Shown here: positions 1-8,818 of the stretch, one piece after another
Numbering within the stretch: the first letter of the stretch is position 1
How the letters are laid out: each line of letters opens with the position of its first letter
From: Chloroflexota bacterium
GTDB taxonomy: Bacteria > Chloroflexota > Dehalococcoidia > Lucifugimonadales > UBA826
Reading direction: 5' to 3'
NCBI GenBank assembly: GCA_002722155.1
Contig: PBKS01000001.1
Coordinates: 57,399-91,643 of the forward strand
Length of the DNA: 34,245 nucleotides
Notes under the pieces: generated by a model
What the model was told of the DNA's origin: nothing
What the model saw: only the letters and a program-made list of their open reading frames with translations
The model's database searches: none
Program-made: the position numbers and the translations under genes

Positions 1-81
1 CAAATCACCTTATGTTTCCTATTAATTAAAATTTTACGATTCCGCTATGGGTTGTTAGAAACACAAAACTGTATCCCCTCA

Positions 82-138
82 AATTCCACAATTGTGAATT
101 TTGGTTCGAAGATATCTCAGCTTAGTACTTCAAGTACT
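82..138. promoter_or_regulatory. Two palindromes upstream of the SulP gene
   Basis: Two short inverted repeats lie 120 to 175 bases upstream of the SulP start. CACAATTGTG (87-96) is a perfect 10-base palindrome with AATT on both sides. AGTACTT-C-AAGTACT (124-138) is a perfect 7-base dyad around one central base. Both have the size and symmetry of operators for dimeric repressors. No convincing -35/-10 pair was found next to them, and AT-rich sequence gives such dyads by chance, so the operator role is inference. Confidence 0.25.
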
Positions 139-256
139 CACGGCAAATAAGTTGGCAAGGTGATAACTAACATCTGCATTCACAATAAATACTCCCTTTT
201 TTATAGGCAACTAATCACCACTTTTCTTGTAAAATTTTTTTCTACCAAAAGAAAAC

Positions 257-1852
257 GTGTACTTTTTGTTCGACCAATTCAAACTTTCATCTATCGTAAG
301 TAAATATCATTTCATAGGTAATCCAAGAAATGACATTCTCTCTGGCTTGACAGTTGCTCTGGCTCTTGTGCCTGAAGCGATTGCATTTTCCTTTGTTGCT
401 CATGTAGAACCTTTGGTAGGCTTATACGCGGCCTTTTTTGTGGGATTCATTACGGCAGTTTGTGGTGGCCGCAGCGGCATGATATCTGGAGCCACAGGTG
501 CCATGGCGGTAGTTATGGTAGCGTTAGTCGTTACACATGGAGTTGAGTACCTATTTGCGGCGATAATCCTCACAGGACTAATTCAAGTTTCGGCAGGGTT
601 ATTACGCCTAGGTAAATTTATTCGTTTAGTCCCCTATCCTGTTATGCTAGGGTTCGTAAATGGCCTTGCAATAGTGATTTTCCTCGCTCAGTTAGGACAA
701 TTTAAAAATAAAGAAAATGTAACCATGGAGGCTCTTCCATCGGAAGCGACAGGACACAGTGCCCTAGATGTACTTTTTAGTGGAGGATGGCTGCAAGGAA
801 GCGAAATGGGTATCATGGTTGCCCTTACATTTTTAACCATGGGTATGATAGTTATCCTGCCCAAATTACCCACAGTGGGAAAATTAATCCCAGCGCCTCT
901 TGCGTCTATAATTATCGTGTCAGTTCTCGCCATCAGTTTGAATTTAGACACAAAATCGGTGGGAGACCTGGCCAGCGTCTCCGGAGGGTTACCATCGTTC
1001 CACCTCCCAGTCATACCAATCAACACAGGCACCTTGGTCATTATAATTCCATACGCGTTTACACTTGCGGGAATAGGCCTTGTTGAAAGCTTACTTACCT
1101 TGACTCTAATTGACGAAATCACTGATACAAAAGGTAATCCGAATTTAGAGTGTCTTGGTCAAGGCATGGCTAACCTGGTATGCGGTTTTTTTAGGGCTAT
1201 GGGAGGATGTGCAATGATTGGCCAATCCATGATCAATATGGAGTCAGGAGGAAGGGGTAGGTTATCAGGATTGATGGCCTCCATAGCCTTACTAGCTTTC
1301 ATACTATTCCTTTCGGACCTGATTGAGATGATACCTCTAGCTGCTCTAACCGGCATAATGATGATGGTTGTAATAGGAACATTCGCTTGGCCACCTCTCA
1401 AACTTTTAATAAAAGTGCCCAAGGAAGACGCCCTTGTCGTCATACTAGTTACAGCTGTTACAGTAGTCCAAGATCTTGCCATTGCTGTCTTAGTAGGAGT
1501 GATAATCTCATGTATGGTGTATGCATGGAAATCATCTAGACAGATCGAGATGAATAATATCAAATCAGAGGGCTCTGACGAACCAAAATACATACTTCAA
1601 GGCAATTTGTTTTTCGCATCTACATCAAAATTTAAAGAGATTCTAAGTCCCAGTCGTTACAATACTGATGATGTTTTACTGGATGCAAGTAACGCGAACC
1701 TTTGGGACCATTCTGCCCTAGAAGCCCTGGACTCTCAGACAACAAAATTCAGGCAAGCCGGAAAAACTCTAGGTCTTAAAAATGTTCAACCTGAATCAAT
1801 GAAAATAATTCGGCGCGCAAAAAAAGTGTACGAAATTAATATAGTGGAGTGA
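257..1852 (+). CDS. SulP family anion transporter with C-terminal STAS domain
   Basis: This is a 531-residue inner-membrane carrier of the SulP/SLC26 family, whose members move sulfate, bicarbonate or other small anions by symport or exchange. The N-terminal family signature (about residues 27-80, with SGLTVALALVPEAIAF and GLYAAFF) is followed by roughly ten to twelve hydrophobic segments to about residue 420. A short STAS domain covers about residues 440-531, including the DASNANLWDHSAL stretch typical of that fold. Length is normal for bacterial SulP proteins of this type. The start is GTG with only a weak purine-rich stretch before it, and no better in-frame start precedes the conserved region. 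The gene stands alone. Substrate cannot be read from the sequence; sulfate and bicarbonate are both possible. Confidence 0.93.
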   Translation: MYFLFDQFKLSSIVSKYHFIGNPRNDILSGLTVALALVPEAIAFSFVAHVEPLVGLYAAFFVGFITAVCGGRSGMISGATGAMAVVMVALVVTHGVEYLFAAIILTGLIQVSAGLLRLGKFIRLVPYPVMLGFVNGLAIVIFLAQLGQFKNKENVTMEALPSEATGHSALDVLFSGGWLQGSEMGIMVALTFLTMGMIVILPKLPTVGKLIPAPLASIIIVSVLAISLNLDTKSVGDLASVSGGLPSFHLPVIPINTGTLVIIIPYAFTLAGIGLVESLLTLTLIDEITDTKGNPNLECLGQGMANLVCGFFRAMGGCAMIGQSMINMESGGRGRLSGLMASIALLAFILFLSDLIEMIPLAALTGIMMMVVIGTFAWPPLKLLIKVPKEDALVVILVTAVTVVQDLAIAVLVGVIISCMVYAWKSSRQIEMNNIKSEGSDEPKYILQGNLFFASTSKFKEILSPSRYNTDDVLLDASNANLWDHSALEALDSQTTKFRQAGKTLGLKNVQPESMKIIRRAKKVYEINIVE

Positions 1853-2609
1853 CTTTCTGTTCAATCATATAGTAGGGATGTAGCCACTCGATAAGTGGGC
1901 TATCCATCTCACTTGCTCTGTTTCTCAATTCAAGAAATAGCTGGCCCTATCATATTATCTAAGGGAAACAGTCATAGGATGTAGAACAACCTACAGTTTT
2001 AAGGGGCATTTACAAAAAAATCCGTACTGCGGGTTATCTATAAACCAAGCCACATCTGCCCTATTCACCATATTACTACCGTATCCATGGAGAAATATAA
2101 TTCCGAATAGACTTATTCCCTTTTTCTGCCTCTGTTAGGACTCTCCGATACGGCAGATGATACTTATCAGTCATTTATAAAAATCCCCCGACTATAAATT
2201 CTTTCCTTGTATTGCTGTACCTTCACTCACTCACTCATTAGCTGTGAAGTTTAACTTGGCCATCGTTTGGTCGATCAAATCCCTCACTATGTTTAATCGA
2301 TCTATGTAAATGGTGTGTTACTGATAACAGTATTTTATTGAAATTCAGCACACGATATGTATCTTTTTTGTTTTTTATTTGGTAATATCTGCACCTGAAT
2401 GTTCGGAGACCGATGATCCGTTCTAACGGCAGTTTAAAAAACCGAGGCTGGAATTGGCAGGTTGTACTCACAAGTGCTGCACTGCAAAAATAGCAGAATT
2501 GGTTGATTTAATAAGCCGATAGATCAGTCTTAAGTCGAAACAATACCAGTGGCAGTCACCGCCGAACCTCTTCATAGACTGGCACTAATAGAAACGAGGT
2601 TAGGTTTTT
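1853..2609. other. 757-base intergenic region before the ABC operon
   Basis: No convincing gene was found in either strand. The longest open frame is a minus-strand run of 77 codons (2238-2471) whose translation is basic and low in recognisable motifs, and I judge it spurious. The region holds the SulP 3' hairpin, a small dyad TGATA-CT-TATCA (2158-2169) and a CACT repeat near 2224. The last 60 bases must contain the leader of the binding-protein gene; CCAGT (2546-2550) can pair with ACTGG (2578-2582). No clear promoter consensus was identified. Confidence 0.5.
1881..1902 (+). terminator. Hairpin downstream of the SulP gene
   Basis: TAGCCACT (1881-1888) pairs with AGTGGGCTA (1894-1902) with one bulged G, 28 bases after the SulP stop. 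Flanking GGA and TCC could lengthen the stem. No T-run follows, so this would be an imperfect terminator or a 3'-end stabiliser. Confidence 0.35.
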
Positions 2610-4514
2610 ATGAATAAAAAACTAGTTCTTACAATGCTGGGGATGTTCTCGATGATGGCGATGTTTGCCATCGCTTGTTCCTCCTCCGATGAAGAGACGG
2701 CTGCTCCTGCCGCTGCTCCTGCCGCTGCGGCGGCTCCTGCTGAAGCAGCAGCTACTGCTGTACCTGGTAAAAGAGGGAAACAAGGAGTTAACCAGACTCC
2801 ACCTACCCCGAAGCCAGCTGCTGCTCCTGCTCCTGCAGCCAAAGAGGTACCAGAAGCAGAGAAGCTAACTCTAACTGTTGGTATGAAGAGCGTCGGAGTA
2901 CCACTGTTTAGAGGCCAAGAAGGCGCATACCCTAGAAACAGAACTCACTGGACTCTTGGTGTGGGTGAAACTCTTACCTACTGGGAACCAGGTACTGAGA
3001 CAGTCACCGGAATGATCGCTGAAACGTGGGAATTCACCGGCGACATGGAAGAGTTCGTTTTCCATATCAGGAAGAATGTACCATTCCATGGTGGTGGCAA
3101 GTGGGGTAACGTCTCGGCAGAAGACGCAGTGTACACGTACAATGACGTTGGAGCTGACAACCCGAACACAAAACACGACAACGGTACTGAAGTAAGCCAG
3201 ACTTACGAGAAGTGGGTCGTGAGAGACGAATACACAGCTGTCGCACCAATCAAGACTATTAGACAGACTTGGGGTGAGTGGGACATCAACCGAGAAAACT
3301 CCTCGGCTAACGCTATATTCAGCAAAAAGGTCTTTGACGAAATGGGACCAGAAAAATCCATCACAACTATGGTAGGAACTGGCCCATACGAAGCAGAAAA
3401 GTGGAAGTCCGGTGAAGAGTTCATCGCTCACTCCGTTCCAAACCACTGGAGAATACAGCCTAATTTCCACACCTTGCATGCGATTGAGGTTCCAGAAGAA
3501 ACCACCTTGCTTGCAATGGTTAGAAACGGACAAGTCGACATTGCCGAGATGTCAGTCAAAAACATTGGTCTCCTTGCAGGTGAAGGTTTCACTGTGAACG
3601 ACAGCCTTGGCATGGCATGGACTCAGGTTATTTTCTACGCCGGAAACTACTGGGAAAGGAAACATAACGAAACTGGTGAAGTGGTTCCAGTACAACCTGG
3701 TTTCAACCCAGAACAACCATGGGTCGGTGACCCTTACGACTATCCCGGTGGAGACCCAGCAGATCAGTCGACCTACAATTTCGAAACAGAGTCAATGCAA
3801 AACGCTCTGAAGGTACGACAGGCTCTAAACATGGCTATCGATCGTGATTCCCTTAATGAGGTCATATTCGCCGGTCTTGGTAAGAGAGCTGACATGATGG
3901 GTGTTCCAAACGACAACCCTATATTCAAAGATAGGTGGATCAATGAGTACAACCCTGAAAAGGCTAAGGAATTATTGGCTGCTGCAGGGTACCCAGACGG
4001 CTTCACTATGCCATACTTCTTCCCTCCAGACTTCGGTCTGGTTTCCCCAGAGGCTGCTGAAGCAGTCGCCAATATGTGGGAGAACATTGGTATTGATGTC
4101 GAAATAGAGAGAACTGCTTACACAACTAGGCGTCCCACAATGATTAAGAGGGAAATAAACCTCCCTTGGTACTGGATGTCCGGAATAGACGAAGTTGACT
4201 ACGATGCAGAGCAGACTTGGTTGGCAACGGCTCACGTTGGATGGCAGCCTGGTATGCAGGTCCCTGGACTCTGGCAGTTCAGAGAAGCATTGCATGATGC
4301 AGTCGACAGTGGCGATCGAGCAGAAGTTGAGAAAATAGTCGACGAAAGAAGTGACTTCCTGCAGGAGATTATGATTATGTCTCCATTAGCAGATATGCCT
4401 AAATTAGCTGTGGCTAACCCAGATACAGTTAAGGGTGACAGTAAGAATTGGATTATGTACACTGAACACTCAGGGCAACTCAACAACTTTGAAACAATTA
4501 TGCCTGCTGACTAA
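2610..4514 (+). CDS. ABC transporter substrate-binding lipoprotein, family 5 (DppA/OppA-like)
   Basis: This is a 634-residue extracytoplasmic binding protein of the peptide/nickel (SBP_bac_5) family. A signal sequence of basic residues and a hydrophobic core ends in a lipobox with Cys23 (AIAC), so it should be lipid-anchored. Residues about 27-75 form an Ala/Pro-rich linker, common in Chloroflexota lipoproteins. The folded domain follows, with family landmarks such as ETLTYWEPGT, an AEDAVYTYN segment, and the VRQALNMAIDRDSLNEVIF block near residue 410. The ATG has a GAGGTTAGG ribosome-binding stretch. Two cognate permeases follow after a 97-base gap that holds a strong hairpin. The ligand is unknown; this family binds oligopeptides, metal chelates, sugars and opines. 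Confidence 0.93.
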   Translation: MNKKLVLTMLGMFSMMAMFAIACSSSDEETAAPAAAPAAAAAPAEAAATAVPGKRGKQGVNQTPPTPKPAAAPAPAAKEVPEAEKLTLTVGMKSVGVPLFRGQEGAYPRNRTHWTLGVGETLTYWEPGTETVTGMIAETWEFTGDMEEFVFHIRKNVPFHGGGKWGNVSAEDAVYTYNDVGADNPNTKHDNGTEVSQTYEKWVVRDEYTAVAPIKTIRQTWGEWDINRENSSANAIFSKKVFDEMGPEKSITTMVGTGPYEAEKWKSGEEFIAHSVPNHWRIQPNFHTLHAIEVPEETTLLAMVRNGQVDIAEMSVKNIGLLAGEGFTVNDSLGMAWTQVIFYAGNYWERKHNETGEVVPVQPGFNPEQPWVGDPYDYPGGDPADQSTYNFETESMQNALKVRQALNMAIDRDSLNEVIFAGLGKRADMMGVPNDNPIFKDRWINEYNPEKAKELLAAAGYPDGFTMPYFFPPDFGLVSPEAAEAVANMWENIGIDVEIERTAYTTRRPTMIKREINLPWYWMSGIDEVDYDAEQTWLATAHVGWQPGMQVPGLWQFREALHDAVDSGDRAEVEKIVDERSDFLQEIMIMSPLADMPKLAVANPDTVKGDSKNWIMYTEHSGQLNNFETIMPAD

Positions 4515-4542
4515 TCATTAGCTAGAAGGCAAAGTGTAAATG

Positions 4543-4582
4543 CCCAGAGGCTAGGTCTCCGCAAGGAGGCCTAGTCGCTGGG
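4543..4582 (+). promoter_or_regulatory. Strong intra-operon hairpin between binding-protein and permease genes
   Basis: CTAGGTCTCC (4551-4560) pairs with GGAGGCCTAG (4565-4574) around a GCAA tetraloop, with one T-G wobble. An outer stem CCCAG (4543-4547) with CTGGG (4578-4582) extends it. GCAA is a GNRA-type stable loop. Only A residues follow, so it is not a standard terminator. In ABC operons such structures commonly protect the 3' end of the binding-protein message and reduce read-through into the permeases; that role here is inference. Confidence 0.6.
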
Positions 4583-4611
4583 TAAAAAATTGGCTAAAAG
4601 GAAATCGTTAA

Positions 4612-5529
4612 TTGTTACTATTTATAGCGAGAAGGGGCCTCTACACCATCTTCTCCCTCATAGCCGCAACAGCAATAGTATTCTTTCTATCGAGGGCCCA
4701 AGGGGATCCTAGAAATGTTCTAATAACGGGATATTTCAGTCAGGAAATCTGGGATGCGTGGGGGGTTGAAATGGGCTTGAATAAACCTCTCATTGTCCAA
4801 TATTTAATTTGGTTGAAGAATGCCCTCTTGGGAGATTTTGGCACTTCAATCAACGCAGCGCGACCCGCCTGGGACCTAATACAGGACCGAATCCCGGCGA
4901 CATTACAATTAGCAGGAGTCTCTTGGGCGCTCTCCTTCTTGGTTGGAATACCATTAGGAGTTGTATCTGCCGTTAACAGAGCCTCTTTCTGGGATTACTT
5001 TGCAAGGATTTTTGCACTCGTTGGCCAAGCGTTACCCCCATTTTGGTTGGGATTGATGCTGATACTCCTTTTTTCAGTCCAATTAGACTTATTGCCTGCC
5101 GGTACTAGAGGTGGGCCAGCAAATTATGTCCTACCGTGTGTAACTTTGGCTTGGACAGCAGCGTCAGGAAATGTTCGTCTAATGAGATCCTCCATGTTGG
5201 AGGTATTAGATTCAGAATTCGTTAAATTAGCAAAGGTGAAAGGTGCCGCTCATAACAGGGTCGTTTGGAAGCATGCTGCTCGAAATGCAATGATTGCTCC
5301 ATTAACGTATTCAGGTCTGATCTTGGCAGCTTTCATGGCAGGAACGGTAGTAACTGAAACCGTTTTCGCTTGGCCGGGTATTGGAAGACTAGCAGTTGAC
5401 TCGGTTATGCAAACTGACTTTCCAGTAATGACAGGGGTAGTTCTAGTTTTGACCGCTATATACTTACTAGTAGCGCTAGCAATTGACATCTTGTATGCCT
5501 TTGTTGATCCACGAATAAGGATTTCCTGA
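4612..5529 (+). CDS. ABC transporter permease, DppB/OppB-like
   Basis: This is a 305-residue integral membrane subunit of a peptide/nickel-type ABC importer. It opens with the DppB-type first helix (IARRGLYTIFSLIAATAIVFFLS) and the periplasmic loop containing GLNKPLIVQYLIW. The C-terminal half carries the permease core and the coupling EAA-type loop at about residues 195-225 (SEFVKLAKVKGA...), ending with FVDPRIR. The start is TTG at 4612 with an AAGGA ribosome-binding site 9 bases upstream; no ATG lies in frame near it. Its TGA stop overlaps the next ATG by one base (TGATG), so the two permeases should be translationally coupled. Confidence 0.93.
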   Translation: MLLFIARRGLYTIFSLIAATAIVFFLSRAQGDPRNVLITGYFSQEIWDAWGVEMGLNKPLIVQYLIWLKNALLGDFGTSINAARPAWDLIQDRIPATLQLAGVSWALSFLVGIPLGVVSAVNRASFWDYFARIFALVGQALPPFWLGLMLILLFSVQLDLLPAGTRGGPANYVLPCVTLAWTAASGNVRLMRSSMLEVLDSEFVKLAKVKGAAHNRVVWKHAARNAMIAPLTYSGLILAAFMAGTVVTETVFAWPGIGRLAVDSVMQTDFPVMTGVVLVLTAIYLLVALAIDILYAFVDPRIRIS

Positions 5530-6419
5530 TGTCCACAAATTATGAACTAATAGCAGATTTGGAAAGAGAGCCAAGTTTCTTGGCGAAGACTTTTAGGGAT
5601 CTTCCTGTGGTACCTATAGTTATACTCTCAGTCATTATATTTGCAGCCGTTTTTGCACCATTTCTGGCTCCTCATGATCCAGAATATGCCTCATTGGCTG
5701 ACAGAAATGCCGAGCCTTTTTGGGTGAGTGGATCGACAGGAGAATTCCCGTTGGGTGCTGATGCACTGGGACGAGATGTACTTAGCAGAATCATATACGG
5801 AACGCGAATTTCTTTATTGGTCAGTTTTGTTGCAATTGTTACTGGCGTGGCTATCGGTGGCGTTTTAGGGATGGTGGCAGGCTACGTAGGGTCACATACT
5901 GACGAATTTATTATGAGGTTATGCGATATTTCACTGGCTATACCTTACATTTTGATCGCGCTCGTCGCGGTAATAATTTTCGGACAAAGTGTTCCAGTCC
6001 TATTAGCTATTTTAGCTTTTTCAACTTGGAGTGCATTTGCTCGTCAAGTGAGGGCTGAGACTTTGGTCCTCAAACAATTAGACTATGTGTCTTTGGCCAA
6101 AGTTGCTGGATGCTCTCATTTTCGAATCCTCGCAAAACACATACTGCCTGGGGTAGTAAACACGATTGTAGTGATTGCAACCTTAAGGGTAGGAGCAGTA
6201 ATAATGTTTGAGGCCATACTAAGCTACTTAGGAGCAGGAATACCTCCTCCCACCCCTTCGTGGGGATCAATGGTGTCGGATGGAAGAGATTACTTGCCGA
6301 CAGCCTGGTGGATTGCATTTTTCCCAGGTGTTGCCATCTTCTTGACAGTCACTGCTCTGAACTTCATGGGAGACTGGCTGAGAGATAAACTAGATCCTAG
6401 ACTCAGACAAAGCGTGTAG
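5529..6419 (+). CDS. ABC transporter permease, DppC/OppC-like
   Basis: This is a 296-residue membrane subunit that pairs with the preceding DppB-like permease. It has the DppC layout: a short cytoplasmic N-terminus, one helix, a periplasmic loop ending in GADALGRDVLSRIIYGTRISL (about residues 75-95), then the five-helix core. The EAA-type coupling loop is near residues 180-200 (DYVSLAKVAGCSHFRILAKHILP). The C-terminus GDWLRDKLDPRLR is typical. Translation probably restarts on the overlapping TGATG. No DppD or DppF ATPase gene follows: the operon ends at a hairpin, so the motor subunits must be encoded elsewhere. Confidence 0.94.
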   Translation: MSTNYELIADLEREPSFLAKTFRDLPVVPIVILSVIIFAAVFAPFLAPHDPEYASLADRNAEPFWVSGSTGEFPLGADALGRDVLSRIIYGTRISLLVSFVAIVTGVAIGGVLGMVAGYVGSHTDEFIMRLCDISLAIPYILIALVAVIIFGQSVPVLLAILAFSTWSAFARQVRAETLVLKQLDYVSLAKVAGCSHFRILAKHILPGVVNTIVVIATLRVGAVIMFEAILSYLGAGIPPPTPSWGSMVSDGRDYLPTAWWIAFFPGVAIFLTVTALNFMGDWLRDKLDPRLRQSV

Positions 6420-6423
6420 GGAA

Positions 6424-6455
6424 GATAAAAGGGATGTGACTTGCATCCCTTTATC
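6424..6455 (+). terminator. Terminator-like hairpin at the end of the ABC operon
   Basis: GATAAAAGGGATG (6424-6436) pairs with CATCCCTTTATC (6444-6455) with one bulged A, starting 5 bases after the permease stop. Only weak T content follows. Its position just after the last gene of the operon favours a role as transcript end. Confidence 0.5.
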
Positions 6456-6582
6456 GTGCCTAGTGCAACTGAGGGTGCCAATATTAATCGAATTAAATCA
6501 CTACACGAATTTCTTAGATTCCTTTATCTTATTCTGTAAAGTAACGTTTCAACAGAGTATCCTGACATAGAGGGTAAAAAAC

Positions 6583-7008
6583 TTGAAGTCTTCTACCATT
6601 TATAAGACAAGCCTCACTTCCTTCCTTGCCGTCTTTAAATCCGCTAACATTTACAAAACTGGCCTCACCTCGGTAATAGCAGCCTCCCCTTTTATTTTGT
6701 TTTATCTATTGGCAGAGGCCAAAGCCTTCAACGAACTGTCCTCCTGTGTAAATTGTTATTCTTATCAGCCTTACACTGATCAATGGGGCGAAAAGTTATC
6801 TCCATTTATTGAATCAGATAGATTGATGGCTATTAATGAACACGCTGAGCGATTTTGGTTGATTGGTCTTCTATGGAGTAGCACAATAATAGGGTTTTCT
6901 ATTTATAAAGGTACCCATAGTTTGGGAATAATATTTTCAATTCTATTCGTAGTCCTATTCGCGGTATCGAGCTGTTCTCTAAATGCAGCAAACTCCAACT
7001 GGTTCTAG
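6583..7008 (+). CDS. Small membrane protein of unknown function with an N-terminal duplication
   Basis: I do not recognise this 141-residue protein. It shows three hydrophobic segments (about residues 30-47, 90-107 and 112-130) around a hydrophilic middle with CVNC at about 55-58. The first 35 residues contain a direct repeat, IYKTSLTS (6-13) and IYKTGLTS (23-30), matching a 51-base duplication in the DNA. The start is TTG at 6583 behind an AGAGGG stretch about 8 bases upstream. The duplication makes the exact start uncertain. It stands between the ABC operon hairpin and the cupin gene, with no evident partner. Confidence 0.6.
   Translation: MKSSTIYKTSLTSFLAVFKSANIYKTGLTSVIAASPFILFYLLAEAKAFNELSSCVNCYSYQPYTDQWGEKLSPFIESDRLMAINEHAERFWLIGLLWSSTIIGFSIYKGTHSLGIIFSILFVVLFAVSSCSLNAANSNWF
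6595..6671 (+). repeat. Imperfect 51-base tandem duplication
   Basis: The stretch from 6595 (accatttataagacaagcc) recurs 51 bases downstream from 6646 (aacatttacaaaactggcc). The period is exactly 17 codons, so the reading frame of the membrane protein is kept. The copies have diverged, so the duplication is not recent. Confidence 0.55.
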
Positions 7009-7155
7009 TTTGCTCCTCAATTAACCTTAATTTTTTGAACCTGCGATTATATGTATACCAGTATTCTGCTAATCTCAGTTCAATCCCGATATATAACCAA
7101 ACGGTAGTAAGGAATAAAAACCTGTACAAAAGAGCGTTCAGGAGTATGAACTGAG

Positions 7156-7434
7156 ATGGATGCAAAAGCTACAACCCTGGAAAACAATGAACGGGTGAGA
7201 GTTACAAAGTGGTGGTTTGAAGTAGGTGAAGAGACGGGTTGGCATCGCCATGAGTTAGATTATTTGGTTGTCCCACTTATTTCAGGAACTCTTACAATAA
7301 TGGAACCAAACGGCAATGAATCTCCTAATACTATATGTGAAGGAAGTCCCTATTTTAGATATTCAGGAGCGGAGCATAATGTGATCAATAAATCTAACTC
7401 GGAAATTGGTTTCCTTGAAATCGAAATCAAATAG
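7156..7434 (+). CDS. Small single-domain cupin
   Basis: This 92-residue protein is a minimal cupin barrel. The first cupin motif is visible as GWHRHELDYLVVPLISG, with His30 and His32 as likely metal ligands, and the second as GAEHNV with His74. That supports a metal-binding small-molecule binding or catalytic role; the reaction is not evident. The ATG at 7156 has AGGAG 11 bases upstream, a slightly long spacing. Length is normal for free-standing cupins. It stands alone, 151 bases before the CoA-transferase gene, and could share its transcript. Confidence 0.8.
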   Translation: MDAKATTLENNERVRVTKWWFEVGEETGWHRHELDYLVVPLISGTLTIMEPNGNESPNTICEGSPYFRYSGAEHNVINKSNSEIGFLEIEIK

Positions 7435-7585
7435 ATTCAGTCCGAGACTTATTATAAGAACTATAAATCGGAACAAGAGACACTGAGGAAAATATTATGT
7501 CGCTGCGTGCCATATGGATGGATCTTAATACGTGGCCTCAATTTTGGCCTATTATATCGACTCATTTATTCTCAAGGGGGCTGAA

Positions 7586-8791
7586 GTGCCACCACCATTA
7601 GAAGGGATTAAAGTTATTGACATGTCTCAAATATATTTCGGTCCTGGAGGAGCAGTATATTTGGCTGATCAAGGTGCTGATGTTATAAAAGTGGAAACTC
7701 TTCGTGGTGATTCAATGCGACACAGGTACACATCCTCTTATCTAACTCAGTTTAACTTAAGCAAACCATTTTTATCCTTGAATAGGAACAAGAAAAGTAT
7801 TTCATTAGACATAGGAACAGCAGAAGGTCAGAAAATAGTCTTTGATTTATGTTCTTCTGCTGATGTGTTCATATTAAATATGAGACCTGGCGCAGAAAAA
7901 AAATTTGGCCTGGATTTCGATACACTATCTCAAATTAATGAAAGGCTTATATATGTCTGTATCAGTGGATTTGGGAATGAAGGACCTGATGCAAGTTTAC
8001 CTGCCTATGACATTGTGCTTCAAGCAAAATCCGGTATTTTGTCATTGAGAAGGCACCCTGATGGTACTCCAGTACCCTACCCTATCATGTTCTCAGATAT
8101 GTCAGGATGTATGTCACTTTCCTACTCAGTAATGTTGGCTTTATGGGAACGGGAAAAAACAGGTATCGGGCAAAAAGTGGAATGTTCTCTACTGAACCAG
8201 GCCCTGGCCATGCAAATGCAACAATTGATTTGGATTGAAAACGAGGAGGACAGTCTAGCAGATGAGGCCCCTTCCGCAATGGCGTCTTGTTACCAATGTT
8301 CTGATGATAAATGGATAGCCATAGTTGTAATGGAAGCTAATCAATGGACTGCACTGTGCAAAGTCCTGGAGCTAGAACATCTAGTGAATCATCCTAAATT
8401 CAACACATATGAAGGGCGAGTTAAAAATGCCCTTGAACTTGGAGAACTGATTAGTGGAATAGTTTTTACCAAAACTAGTGATTACTGGATCCCTAAATTA
8501 AAGGAGGGAGCTGTCCCTTCATCGATCGTTCAAGACAGAAATGATCTCCTTTTAGACGATCAAGTGATTGCAAATAGAATGATAGTATCCGATATTCATC
8601 CCTCAGTGGGGACTCTAAACTACGTAATGCCTCCTTTCAAGATGTCTAGTCACAATTACATCAATTCAGCCCGCTTGCCGGCTCCCTTATTAGGAGAGCA
8701 CTCAAAAGAAATTTTGGACAGCTTGGGTTATAAAGAAGAAGAAATACAGTCGCTAGTGAACAGGAATATTGTACGCACAAATTCTGAGTGA
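7586..8791 (+). CDS. CaiB/BaiF family (class III) CoA-transferase
   Basis: This 401-residue enzyme should move CoA between carboxylic acids. The family's N-terminal pattern is clear (LEGIKVIDMSQIYFGPG, then LADQGADVIKVE), followed by NRNKKSISLD, NMRPGAEKKFGLD and FGNEGPDASLPAYD. The likely catalytic Asp is residue 142 in AYDIVLQA. I place the start at GTG 7586, because AAGGGGG lies 6 bases before it and the conserved domain begins at once. An upstream GTG at 7532 would add 18 residues without a clear ribosome-binding site. It is followed after 27 bases by the asparaginase-like gene, probably in one operon with the epoxide hydrolase. The acid substrate is unknown. Confidence 0.92.
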   Translation: MPPPLEGIKVIDMSQIYFGPGGAVYLADQGADVIKVETLRGDSMRHRYTSSYLTQFNLSKPFLSLNRNKKSISLDIGTAEGQKIVFDLCSSADVFILNMRPGAEKKFGLDFDTLSQINERLIYVCISGFGNEGPDASLPAYDIVLQAKSGILSLRRHPDGTPVPYPIMFSDMSGCMSLSYSVMLALWEREKTGIGQKVECSLLNQALAMQMQQLIWIENEEDSLADEAPSAMASCYQCSDDKWIAIVVMEANQWTALCKVLELEHLVNHPKFNTYEGRVKNALELGELISGIVFTKTSDYWIPKLKEGAVPSSIVQDRNDLLLDDQVIANRMIVSDIHPSVGTLNYVMPPFKMSSHNYINSARLPAPLLGEHSKEILDSLGYKEEEIQSLVNRNIVRTNSE

Positions 8792-8818
8792 TTCTGACAG
8801 CAAATTAAGGTGGTAATC

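Noticed and set aside
2085-2109. A 15-base match (atggagaaatataat) between the gap before the ABC operon and the dehalogenase gene near 18852, coding WRNIIP in one frame.
   Set aside because: The flanks do not align, the frame hits stops, and one match of this length is expected by chance in an AT-rich window of this size. It is not enough to call a pseudogene.
2238-2471. A 77-codon minus-strand frame in the gap upstream of the binding-protein gene.
   Set aside because: There is no ribosome-binding site, the translation is rich in basic and rare combinations, and there is no recognisable motif.
2690-2860. Repetitive Ala/Pro-coding DNA as a repeat array.
   Set aside because: It is a low-complexity lipoprotein linker, common in this group, and not an independent repeat element.
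2871-3533. A 220-codon minus-strand frame inside the binding-protein gene.
   Set aside because: It is antisense to a clear lipoprotein gene and its translation is Val/Ser/Cys-rich without family features.
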